The notes under the pieces: model-generated
Database searches by the model: none
What the model saw: only the letters and a program-made list of their open reading frames with translations
What the model was told of the DNA's origin: nothing
Program-made: the position numbers and the translations under genes
Origin: Deltaproteobacteria bacterium
GTDB taxonomy: Bacteria > Desulfobacterota > GWC2-55-46
DNA length: 64,000 nt
Reading direction: 5' to 3'
Assembly: GCA_016212705.1 (NCBI GenBank)
Contig: JACREU010000002.1
Location: forward strand, 1-64,000
Shown here: positions 1 to 7,275 of the stretch, one piece after another
Position numbering within the stretch: the first letter of the stretch is position 1
Layout of the letters: every line of letters begins with the position of its first letter

Positions 1-156
1 GAGGGCGACGATAAAGGCGGTAGTCACGCCCATGGAGCGCCACTCCCTCTTCCTGACCGGTGCGATGAAGCTCATTATAAAAAAAAGGAAGAGGATGACG
101 TTTACTGCGACAAGCGTCCAGAGCCCGTAGGCGTATGAGAGGGAGTCTCCATGCAT
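1..156 (-). CDS. Membrane protein, isoprenylcysteine methyltransferase-like, N-terminus only
   Basis: The frame runs off the left edge, leaving the first 52 codons. The start is the ATG at 154-156, preceded at about 5 nt by AGAGG. The visible protein begins MHGDSLSYAYGLW, then has a hydrophobic segment at about residues 13-32, then a basic stretch (RKREWRSMG) and the start of a second hydrophobic segment. The order of a short polar N-terminus, a helix and a K/R-E-W-R-S loop resembles the N-terminus of bacterial isoprenylcysteine carboxyl methyltransferase-family membrane proteins. That family resemblance is recalled, not searched. The catalytic C-terminal part lies outside the window, so the function is open. 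Confidence 0.55.
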   Translation of the reverse strand, partial: MHGDSLSYAYGLWTLVAVNVILFLFFIMSFIAPVRKREWRSMGVTTAFIVAL

Positions 157-224
157 ATAAGCCTCTGATCTGTGGCTACCTCTAAAAATTGTTCTTTTCC
201 CTAGTCTCGAACGGAGCCTTTGTG

Positions 225-263
225 GGGTAAATCCAATCTCAACCGTTCAATACGGATTTGCCC
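225..263. other. Long-loop inverted repeat in the intergenic spacer
   Basis: Ten pairs (GGGTAAATCC against GGATTTGCCC, one G-T pair) enclose a 19-nt loop, in the 140-bp spacer between the two minus-strand genes. No T-tract follows on the minus strand, so it is a poor intrinsic terminator. It may be an mRNA structure or chance. Confidence 0.25.
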
Positions 264-296
264 GTCCGGCAAGGACTGCGTTAATCAGGCTGCGCC

Positions 297-506
297 TTAG
301 TGGCACTTCGGCGGCGTCCCTTTCGGCTCCTTCAGTATCCTCTGCCACCATTTCTTGTCGGCTCCTTCATGCCGGAGCCCTTCCTTGACTTCGAATGTTT
401 CCTGGCAAGCCTTCGAGCAGAAGTAGTACGTCTCATGCTCCATGTGTGTCATGTAGGTTGCGTCCTTCTCCTCGACCTCCATGCCGCATACAGGGTCTTT
501 TGCCAT
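297..506 (-). CDS. YHS-domain metal-binding protein, 69 aa
   Basis: Small soluble protein made almost entirely of a YHS domain. It begins MAKDPVCGMEV and carries the YYFCSKACQETF signature, with Cys in CGM and two more in FCSKAC that can bind a metal. It ends in a basic tail and a terminal KCH. YHS domains occur alone or attached to copper and other heavy-metal ATPases and monooxygenases, so metal sensing or handling is the family-level expectation; the actual partner is unknown. The start at 506 is fixed by AAGGAGG 6 nt upstream. A longer in-frame extension to 623 runs across the promoter and is not credible. It is transcribed alone from the promoter at 546-574. Confidence 0.85.
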   Translation of the reverse strand: MAKDPVCGMEVEEKDATYMTHMEHETYYFCSKACQETFEVKEGLRHEGADKKWWQRILKEPKGTPPKCH

Positions 507-545
507 ATCGTCCTCCTTGCCTTGATGTGAGGGACTTACAATTCC

Positions 546-574
546 AGTATATTCTACGTTTTGTAGAAAGTCAA
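546..574 (-). promoter_or_regulatory. Sigma-70 promoter of the YHS gene with a palindromic spacer
   Basis: On the minus strand: -35 TTGACT (569-574), exactly 17 bp, -10 TATACT (546-551). The whole spacer is a perfect inverted repeat with arms TTCTAC and GTAGAA around 5 bp, so the operator-like element fills the space between the two hexamers. That is where MerR-type and some repressor operators sit. It lies about 40 bp upstream of the YHS start codon. Confidence 0.7.
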
Positions 575-746
575 ACTTGGGGCAAGCTCTTTGTATTTGC
601 TTAACTGATGAATAACACGCCAAGCCTTAAGACAGCCTTTAATGATTCAAGTCCCGAAGCTGTCTGTCGATAAGTGGGTATCTGTAAGCCCTTTTATTTT
701 AGGGCGTTATGCATATGATGTCGCTTAAGACAGTGCCCGAAAACCG

Positions 747-775
747 TTGACAAGACGCGTGGTTTCGGATATGTT
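747..775 (+). promoter_or_regulatory. Sigma-70 promoter of the pilus operon
   Basis: Perfect -35 TTGACA (747-752), 17-bp spacer, -10 TATGTT (770-775). The predicted start near 782 gives a leader of about 33 nt to the mshE start codon. The region 507-814 holds no gene. A 10-bp direct repeat CTTAAGACAG (near 625 and 724) lies upstream of the promoter. Confidence 0.65.
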
Positions 776-814
776 GCCGGAAAAGGCACTACTAACAGGA
801 ATGGCAGGCAAGGG

Positions 815-2518
815 ATGACCGTAGTAAAAAAGATCCAGCCCATGGGCGAGATACTCAAATCCAAGGGGCTACTGACGGATACCCAGCTCGAGGAGGTCCT
901 CCGCATCGGCAAGAGGACCAACACGAGGGTGGGAAAGGTCGTCGTAAACCTGGGCTACGCGACCGAAGAAGACATCGCGAACGCCCTTGCCGAGCAGTAC
1001 CAGATACCCGCAATCATCCTCTCCAACGCCATACTCGACCCCCAGATAATAAGGACCATCCCCGAAGCGGTCGCCAGAAGGCACATGGTCGTCCCGTTCG
1101 CCGTCGAGGGCGACGACCTCAAGGTCGCCATGCTCGACCCACTTAACGTCTTCGCCATAGACGAGATCAAACGCATAGCGAGAAAGAACATCGTCCCGCT
1201 CGTCACGACCGAGACAGAGGTCTTGAAGGCCATAAACCAGTACTACGGCATGGAGACCTCTCTCGATGAGATGATTAAGAAGATACAGTCTTCAGGCCTT
1301 GAGCTCCTTAAAGGCGAGGAGGACCTGCCGGAGAAGCTCGAAAAGATCGCGGGAGAGACCTCCGTCGTACAGCTCGTGAACCTCCTCATCTCCCGCGCCG
1401 TAGTAGACAACGCCTCCGACATACACATAGAGCCGGACGAAGACACGCTCCGAGTGCGCCTGCGCATAGACGGCGTCCTGACGGAGACGATAAACCTGCC
1501 GCTCAAAATTCACCCGGCGGTCATCTCAAGGGTAAAGATACTCGGCGAGCTCGACATCGCGGAAAAGAGGCTCCCGCAGGACGGCCGCTTCAAGACCAAA
1601 CTCGGCAACCGCGACATAGACATAAGGCTCTCGACGCTCCCCACTCTCTTCGGGGAAAAGGCCGTCCTCCGGCTTCTGGATAAGAGCTCTATCATACTCG
1701 AGTTCGAGCACTTGACGCCCATGCCCGACGTCCTCGACGTTTTAAGGCGCGTAATAAGGCGCCCCTACGGGCTAATACTCATCACCGGCCCCACCGGGAG
1801 CGGAAAGACCACTACCGCGTATACGCTTTTAAGCCTCCTGAATACCATCGACAAAAACATAGTCACCGTCGAGGACCCGGTAGAGTACCACCTTAAGAGG
1901 GTCAACCAGGTCCAGGTAAATGTAAAAGTCGGCATAACATTCGCCAGCGCGCTCCGCCATATACTCAGGCAGGACCCGGACATAGTGATGATAGGAGAGA
2001 TACGGGACAGGGAGACGGCCGAGATAGCCATACACGCCTCCTTGACCGGGCACCTCGTCATATCAACGGTGCACACAAACGACGCCGTCGGCACAATCTC
2101 AAGGCTCATGGACATGGGCATAGAGCCTTACCTCATTTCTTCAGCCTTGACGTGCGTCGTCGGACAGAGGCTGGTCAGGAAAGTCTGCAAGTCGTGCGCC
2201 GTAGCCTACGACCCGGACCCGCGCATGCTCACCGACCTCGGCGTTAAATTCACCGGCAACATCCCGCAGTTCTACAGGGGCGCCGGATGCCCGGCCTGCA
2301 AGGACACGGGCCTCAAAGGCAGGCTCGGCATCTACGAGGTCCTGCTCCTCGACGATGAAATCAAGTCCCTCATACTCGCAAAGGCGAACAGCAACCTGAT
2401 CCTCGAAGCCGCCAGGAAAAAAGGCTACAAGACGCTGCGCGTCCAGGGCGTAAGAGCGGTGGCCGGAGGATATACCACGGTAGAGGAGGTGCTCCAGGCT
2501 ACTCAGTCGATAGACTGA
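815..2518 (+). CDS. mshE: Type IV pilus extension ATPase, MshE/PilB/GspE family
   Basis: Cytoplasmic hexameric ATPase that powers pilin assembly; 567 aa, full length. The N-terminus carries two tandem MshEN-like motifs (about residues 10-37 and 38-64, pattern G-x-x-L-x-x-x-G...L-x-x-x-L), the module that binds cyclic di-GMP in Vibrio MshE. The core has Walker A GPTGSGKTTT near residue 325, Walker B IVMIGEIRD near 390, the His box HTNDAVG near 420, and two CxxC pairs (CKSC near 458, CPAC near 493) forming the family's zinc site. ATG 815 is chosen because ATG 842 has no ribosome site. It heads the pilus locus downstream of the promoter at 747-775. PilB of a classical T4P system is the alternative name. 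Confidence 0.92.
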   Translation: MTVVKKIQPMGEILKSKGLLTDTQLEEVLRIGKRTNTRVGKVVVNLGYATEEDIANALAEQYQIPAIILSNAILDPQIIRTIPEAVARRHMVVPFAVEGDDLKVAMLDPLNVFAIDEIKRIARKNIVPLVTTETEVLKAINQYYGMETSLDEMIKKIQSSGLELLKGEEDLPEKLEKIAGETSVVQLVNLLISRAVVDNASDIHIEPDEDTLRVRLRIDGVLTETINLPLKIHPAVISRVKILGELDIAEKRLPQDGRFKTKLGNRDIDIRLSTLPTLFGEKAVLRLLDKSSIILEFEHLTPMPDVLDVLRRVIRRPYGLILITGPTGSGKTTTAYTLLSLLNTIDKNIVTVEDPVEYHLKRVNQVQVNVKVGITFASALRHILRQDPDIVMIGEIRDRETAEIAIHASLTGHLVISTVHTNDAVGTISRLMDMGIEPYLISSALTCVVGQRLVRKVCKSCAVAYDPDPRMLTDLGVKFTGNIPQFYRGAGCPACKDTGLKGRLGIYEVLLLDDEIKSLILAKANSNLILEAARKKGYKTLRVQGVRAVAGGYTTVEEVLQATQSID

Positions 2519-2606
2519 GGCTTGAAGAATATTGAGGGAACATTTACGAAAGAGACCCTGTCAATACTCCTTCAAACCGCAATCGATCGTCCGTAATCTG
2601 GAAAGT

Positions 2607-3827
2607 ATGCCTTCATTCCAGTACAGGGCAAGAGACAGGCAGGGCGTGCTTGTGGTGGGCAACATGGACGCCGCGAGCCGGACCGAGCTTGAGGCCTCGT
2701 TGGACAAGCTGGGGCTTATCCCATTAAGTGTCGCCGCCGGCGGGAGGAAGGCCGCGTTGCCTCCTTTTCTTGACGCGCTTTTTAAGGAAAAGGTCAAGGA
2801 GCGCGACATCATCCTCTTTTCCAGACAGCTTGCCACGCTCTTCGGGGCGGGCGTGCCGCTCACGAGGGCGCTCTTCACCCTCGAGCGCCAGATACAGTCA
2901 AAGGTGTTCGTCGAGGTAGTAAAGAGGATCCGGGAGGACGTCGAAGGCGGCTCGTCGTTCTCAGGCGCCATATCGAAGCACCCCAAGGTCTTCGGCGAGC
3001 TCTACGCGAACATGATAGAGGCGGGAGAGGCGGGCGGCATACTCGACAACGTGCTTGACAGGCTCGCCAACATGTCCGAGAAGAGCGCCGAGAACAAGGC
3101 GAAGGTCAAGGCCGCGACCCTCTATCCCAAGATAGTCATGGGCGCGATAGGCATCGCGATTGTGATCCTCATGAACTTCGTCATCCCCAAGTTCGCGAAG
3201 CTCTACGCGAGTTTCCAGGTAGAGTTGCCCCTGCCTACGAAGATACTCATCAAGGCCTCGAACGCCTTTACCTCTTACTGGTATCTTGCCATAGTGGTCG
3301 TCGCGGCGGCCGTCTTCGGGTGGAAGACGTATGCCGCGACAAAAGAGGGGAGGCGGACCCTGGACGCCGTCCGCCTCATGGTCCCGATATTCGGCCCGCT
3401 CCTCCTTAAATCCATGCTCTCGCGTTTTTCAAGGGTCCTCGGCGCGCTCTACAAGAGCGGGCTCCCGATACTGCAGTCTCTCGACATAGTATCGCGCGCC
3501 GTCGAGAACACGGTCCTCGCCGTCGAGATAAAGAAGATAGAGGACGAGGTGAGGGCCGGCAAGGGGCTCGCCGAGCCGATGTCAAAGGCCCCGCACTTCC
3601 CGCCCATGGTAGTGCAGATGGTGACCGTCGGCGAGGACACGGGCAATCTCGACCAGATGCTCGATAAGGTCGCCGAGTATTACGACGGCGAGGTCGACAA
3701 CACCATAAGGAACCTGACCACCACGCTCGAACCAATTCTCCTCGCCTTCATATTCGCCATAGTCCTCTTCATCGCGCTCGCGATATTCCTCCCGATGTGG
3801 GACATATTGAAGATAGTGAGGCGGTAG
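2607..3827 (+). CDS. mshG: Type IV pilus inner-membrane platform protein, MshG/PilC/GspF family
   Basis: Polytopic platform on which the ATPase acts; 406 aa, normal family length. It has the two repeated T2SSF domains, the first with FSRQLATLFGAGVPLTRAL and the second with FSRVLGALYKSGLPILQSL. Hydrophobic segments lie near residues 195-215 and 240-260 and at the C-terminus, which ends in the typical AIFLPMWDILKIV stretch. The ATG at 2607 begins the family-typical MPSFQYRARD. An upstream TTG at 2532 would add 25 unrelated residues. It is followed after one base by the pseudopilin GTG, indicating one transcript with mshE. Confidence 0.92.
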   Translation: MPSFQYRARDRQGVLVVGNMDAASRTELEASLDKLGLIPLSVAAGGRKAALPPFLDALFKEKVKERDIILFSRQLATLFGAGVPLTRALFTLERQIQSKVFVEVVKRIREDVEGGSSFSGAISKHPKVFGELYANMIEAGEAGGILDNVLDRLANMSEKSAENKAKVKAATLYPKIVMGAIGIAIVILMNFVIPKFAKLYASFQVELPLPTKILIKASNAFTSYWYLAIVVVAAAVFGWKTYAATKEGRRTLDAVRLMVPIFGPLLLKSMLSRFSRVLGALYKSGLPILQSLDIVSRAVENTVLAVEIKKIEDEVRAGKGLAEPMSKAPHFPPMVVQMVTVGEDTGNLDQMLDKVAEYYDGEVDNTIRNLTTTLEPILLAFIFAIVLFIALAIFLPMWDILKIVRR

Positions 3828-3828
3828 C

Positions 3829-4257
3829 GTGAAGAAGGCCGCGGAGGGCGCGTTGCGCTCTGAAGAAGGCCGGTCGGTAATCGAGGCGCTCCTTGTGGCC
3901 GTCCTCGTCGCCGTCTTCGTCCTCATAGCCGTTGACAGGTACTATTCGTCGATAAGGGCCGTCAGGGAGACGGCACTGCTCGTCGAGATGTCGAACTTAA
4001 GGAGCGCCTTCAGCTATTATCTAATGTTTAACGGAAAACCGCCGATATCGTTAAAAGAGCTGGTTGACAAGGGCGTTGACGCCTCGAAACGGGGGATAGA
4101 AGGGGCCGATTACAGGATAGTCATATCCGGAAAGTACGTCGAGACGATGACCCTGGACTCTGAAGGTTTTCCCATGGACCCGTTCGGGAACAGGTATTCG
4201 TATGACGCGTCTTCGGGGATGATCAGGTCGTCGACTCGCGGCTACGAGAGATGGTGA
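3829..4257 (+). CDS. Type IV pseudopilin-like protein, 142 aa
   Basis: Has a class III (prepilin) signal: a 14-residue leader ending in Gly, then RSVIEALL with Glu at position 5, followed by a hydrophobic helix to about residue 35. The first mature residue is Arg rather than Phe or Met, as in some minor pilins. The globular part ends in MDPFGNRYSYD, which resembles the calcium/GspG-type C-terminal loop. The GTG start is 1 nt after the mshG stop, so translation is probably coupled. Likely a minor pilin, or MshB- or GspG-like subunit, processed by the prepilin peptidase, which is not in this window. Confidence 0.75.
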   Translation: MKKAAEGALRSEEGRSVIEALLVAVLVAVFVLIAVDRYYSSIRAVRETALLVEMSNLRSAFSYYLMFNGKPPISLKELVDKGVDASKRGIEGADYRIVISGKYVETMTLDSEGFPMDPFGNRYSYDASSGMIRSSTRGYERW

Positions 4258-4286
4258 GGCGTTTTTCACAAGGTAAAACAAATATA

Positions 4287-4315
4287 TTGACCGTTTTTTG
4301 GGGCTGTGTTATAGC
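4287..4315 (+). promoter_or_regulatory. Promoter of the major pilin gene
   Basis: -35 TTGACC (4287-4292), 17-bp spacer, -10 TATAGC (4310-4315), in the 96-bp gap before the pilin. With the terminator at 4786-4834 it would give a short, abundant pilin mRNA independent of the long operon. No sigma-54 or cyclic-di-GMP riboswitch pattern was seen here. Confidence 0.6.
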
Positions 4316-4353
4316 TAATATCGAGCATATTCAATAATCAAAAGGAGGCAGGG

Positions 4354-4761
4354 ATGAGAGGGAATAAGGGTTTTACGCTTATAGAGCTTGTTATGGTCAT
4401 CGTCATTCTCGCGATACTCGCGGCAGTGGCTATTCCGAGGTTCGTGGACTTGCAGTCCGACGCGAGGCTCTCTACCGCCAAGGGCATAGGCGGGGCGATA
4501 TCAGGGGCAACGAACATACTGCACTCGCAGTTCCTGGTGCGGGGCACGGCGTACCAGCTCGGCACCACAGCGGGTTTTGCAAGCACGACCGCCGTTCTTT
4601 ATGACGCCAACATAGCCGGAGCTACCGTCACCGCCGCCGACAACGTCACCATGGCCGGCAACGCCGTCCTCATCACGATCGACATCGGCGGAAACCCTTA
4701 CACCATGACCTTCACAGGCGGCAACACGACCCTCTCCCCGAGGGTACAGTACAATTTCTAA
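4354..4761 (+). CDS. mshA: Major type IV pilin, MshA-like
   Basis: 135-aa prepilin with a five-residue leader (MRGNKG, cut after Gly), mature FTLIELVMVIVILAIL with Glu5, then a small variable globular domain rich in Ala, Gly and Thr. It ends near PRVQYNF, like other MSHA-type pilins, without a clear disulfide pair. It would be cleaved and N-methylated by PilD and polymerised by mshE and mshG. It has a strong AGGAGG site 6 nt before ATG 4354, its own promoter and its own terminator, as expected for the most abundant subunit. The assignment as major rather than minor pilin rests on this expression context. Confidence 0.85.
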   Translation: MRGNKGFTLIELVMVIVILAILAAVAIPRFVDLQSDARLSTAKGIGGAISGATNILHSQFLVRGTAYQLGTTAGFASTTAVLYDANIAGATVTAADNVTMAGNAVLITIDIGGNPYTMTFTGGNTTLSPRVQYNF

Positions 4762-4785
4762 CCTCATCTGAGACGCATTTAAAAC

Positions 4786-4834
4786 GGACCCGTTATCGCC
4801 CTCTTAAGGAGAGTGGTAACGGGTCCTTCACTTT
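4786..4834 (+). terminator. Intrinsic terminator after the pilin gene
   Basis: Perfect 10-bp stem (GGACCCGTTA at 4786-4795 with TAACGGGTCC at 4817-4826), with a smaller inner CTC/GAG stem, followed by TTCACTTT. The U-tract is weak, so it may be only partly terminating or serve as a 3' stabiliser, allowing some read-through into the downstream genes. Confidence 0.7.
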
Positions 4835-4848
4835 AGGAAGGTAAAATC

Positions 4849-4874
4849 GACGCCGCGAATGTCAGCGCGGCGTC
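4849..4874 (+). other. Second hairpin just before the yfhO-like gene
   Basis: Perfect 9-bp GC stem, GACGCCGCG (4849-4857) with CGCGGCGTC (4866-4874), 23 nt after the pilin terminator. A run of nine T begins 13 nt later, directly after the ATG at 4885. This may be a second terminator or attenuator governing read-through, or may mask the start region. Confidence 0.45.
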
Positions 4875-4884
4875 CGGTCCCTTA

Positions 4885-7275
4885 ATGTTTTTTTTTGCCG
4901 CCATATACCTTGCCGCGCTCGCGTCATTATACTTCTCTCAGGCGCTCGGCGGCGCGTTTCTCCTCACGGAAAGGGACTTAGGCGTCTATTTCCTGCCTCC
5001 GAGGCATCTCTGGGTCGAGATACTAAAGAACGGTGAATTCCCGCTCTGGAACCCGTATTCGTACAGCGGCCACCCGCTCCTTGCGACGCTCCAGCCGGGC
5101 ATATTCTATCCCGTAAATATAATACTGCTCATATTCCCGTTCGACCTCGCGTTCAACTTATCCATTGTAGTCCACTTTTTTCTCGCCGGGATATTCACTT
5201 ACGCGCTCGTCCGGGAGCTTGGCGGCGGAAAGTGGGGCTCTCTCGCCTCGGCGGTCGCGTTCATGCTCGGAGGGTATCTCTTTTCCGCGCACAACGTGAT
5301 GTCCACGCTTTTTTCCGCCGCGTGGACGCCGCTTGCGGTATTCCTCTTCTTAAGGGCCTTGCGGCGCGCCTCGTTTGGCTACGCCGTTTTCACCGGCATA
5401 GTTATGACGGTTATGTTCACCGGCGGCGGGATTGAAGTCTTCCTCGGCACTTTCGGGCTCTTGTCCGTACTCGCTTTTTTCCCGGGCATCTTTGATTTTG
5501 ACGGCGCCGCGGCGAGGGCGAGTCTTGTCAAAAGGGCGGCCCTGCTTATTACAACAGCCGCTGTCTTCGTATCATTAGGGGCTGTGCAGTTATTCCCATT
5601 CATCGAGCTGGCGCGCCATTCGACGAGGGCAGGGGGGCTCTCCTTCTTTGAGGCGACGACGTGGTCGCTGGATGTCAAGGACTTCATCCAGTTCCTCATC
5701 CCAGACCCGTTCGGGTACGGCGTGAACGAGGATAAATACTGGGCCAACCAGAGCTGGCTTAAGACCATATACACCGGGGCAGTGCCTTTCGTGCTTTCCA
5801 TATTCTTTTTCATGAAGGCAAGGAGAAGGGCCGTGCCTTTCGTGCTTCTCGCCCTCGTTTTCTTGAGCCTCTCGATGGGCCGCAACTTCCTATTTTACCA
5901 GTACCTCCACGCATGGTCGCCTTTTTTTGACAAATTCAGGTATCCGGTAAAGTTCCTCTTCGCGCCGTTCCTCTTTATCTCCATCGCCGCGGGGCTTGGC
6001 TGTGATGCGCTCGTCGAGGCCGCCGGAAAACAGCGGAAGTCCGCGTTGAAAGTCATTTTTTTGCTCCTTGCGGCCGCCACACTCTCTGCCGCCGCATTCG
6101 GGTACCTGAGCTTCTCAGGCCAGGCGGTCAAGGCGTTCCTTGTGGATAGGGGAATAGACTATCCCGAGTACAACAGGGCTGAAATAAATATTTTCAACAC
6201 CAAGCGGCTCCTCGCCTTCTTCATTGTATTCTCTATCGGCCTGTACTTCGCGTACAGGTCAAAGGCCCTGCGGCTCCTCCCCTGGTTCGTCGTCGCAATG
6301 CTGTCAATAGACCTCTTTTTCGCGCACGAGGGCTACTACTTCTCGACAAAGAGTACGGCCTATTACGACAAGGGCAATGTGATGGGTTTCATGACCGGGC
6401 GGATGGCGGCGGAGGACAACGGGCTCTTCCGGGTATTCGTCACGCCGAAGACGATGGACGTGAACGTCGAGGTGAAGGACGCGGGAAAATTCGACAGCGA
6501 CGTCTTAAGGAAAATGGACCTCCACAAGGAGCGGCTGACCGGCTACAACCTCCTCTTCCGCGTATTCGACATAAACGGCGTCGAGGTGATGAAACGCGGG
6601 GACTATGCGAGCCTCTACGACATCATGTCCAGGCGGTCTTCGATAGACGAGACCAATATACCCTCTTTGCTGAACGTAAGATACGTGGTATCTATACCTG
6701 AGATAAGGTCAAAGCGATACAGGCTCGTAAAGGTCGTAGGCGCGCTTCCAGGCGCGACGGGCTTGGAGGCTGAGAGGGCCTTGAAGATTTATGAGAACCT
6801 CGACTTCGTGCCGCGCTTCAGTCTGGCCGCTGATTACAGGGTGATTACGAAGTCCGACGAGTTCGCCGCAACAATCTCCGGCAGAGGCTTCGACCCTAAA
6901 AAAACAGTCCTGCTTGAAGAAGAACCGTGGCCGGGCGGACAGGCCGAGGCACGCCCCATGCGGAACTGCAAAGTCGAAGTCGTAAGTTATAAGATGAACT
7001 CAATGGAGCTCCATACCGACTGCCCTGCGAGGTCCGTGCTTGTTGCTTCAGAGTCCTGGTATCCCGGCTGGAAGGCATTTGTAGACGGGAAGGAAGAGAG
7101 GATTTTAAAGGCCGACTACGTGCTCCGGGCCGTGCCGCTTGAGGGCGGAGCGCATGTCGTAAGGTTCGAGTACCGCCCAATGAGCTTTTACGCGGGCGCG
7201 TGGGTGAGCGTTGCCGCCGCCATGTCGCTCGTTGTATTCGGGATATTCCATTTTGCAAGGAAGAAAAGGGACTGA
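4885..7275 (+). CDS. YfhO-family GT-C membrane protein
   Basis: 796-aa polytopic protein with many hydrophobic segments to about residue 500 and a soluble C-terminal domain ending in one more helix. The N-terminal FPLWNPYSYSGHPLLA and the C-terminal ASESWYPGWKAFVDG are hallmarks of the YfhO family (PF09586). YfhO-family proteins are GT-C glycosyltransferases; characterised ones in Firmicutes modify teichoic acids using lipid-linked sugar. Acidic first-loop residues (TERDLG) fit a GT-C active site. No good ribosome site precedes ATG 4885, but no better in-frame start exists. It is coupled to the next gene by a TGATG overlap. Its place between the major and minor pilins suggests a role in pilin or surface modification (inference). 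Confidence 0.75.
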   Translation: MFFFAAIYLAALASLYFSQALGGAFLLTERDLGVYFLPPRHLWVEILKNGEFPLWNPYSYSGHPLLATLQPGIFYPVNIILLIFPFDLAFNLSIVVHFFLAGIFTYALVRELGGGKWGSLASAVAFMLGGYLFSAHNVMSTLFSAAWTPLAVFLFLRALRRASFGYAVFTGIVMTVMFTGGGIEVFLGTFGLLSVLAFFPGIFDFDGAAARASLVKRAALLITTAAVFVSLGAVQLFPFIELARHSTRAGGLSFFEATTWSLDVKDFIQFLIPDPFGYGVNEDKYWANQSWLKTIYTGAVPFVLSIFFFMKARRRAVPFVLLALVFLSLSMGRNFLFYQYLHAWSPFFDKFRYPVKFLFAPFLFISIAAGLGCDALVEAAGKQRKSALKVIFLLLAAATLSAAAFGYLSFSGQAVKAFLVDRGIDYPEYNRAEINIFNTKRLLAFFIVFSIGLYFAYRSKALRLLPWFVVAMLSIDLFFAHEGYYFSTKSTAYYDKGNVMGFMTGRMAAEDNGLFRVFVTPKTMDVNVEVKDAGKFDSDVLRKMDLHKERLTGYNLLFRVFDINGVEVMKRGDYASLYDIMSRRSSIDETNIPSLLNVRYVVSIPEIRSKRYRLVKVVGALPGATGLEAERALKIYENLDFVPRFSLAADYRVITKSDEFAATISGRGFDPKKTVLLEEEPWPGGQAEARPMRNCKVEVVSYKMNSMELHTDCPARSVLVASESWYPGWKAFVDGKEERILKADYVLRAVPLEGGAHVVRFEYRPMSFYAGAWVSVAAAMSLVVFGIFHFARKKRD

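Noticed and set aside
2532-2606. 25-codon upstream extension of mshG from a TTG
   Set aside because: The extra residues are unlike the family, and the ATG at 2607 gives the standard platform-protein N-terminus.
4258-4353. Possible cyclic-di-GMP (GEMM) riboswitch upstream of the pilin gene
   Set aside because: Deltaproteobacterial pilin genes often carry one, but the conserved GEMM core sequences are not present; only a sigma-70-like promoter is seen.
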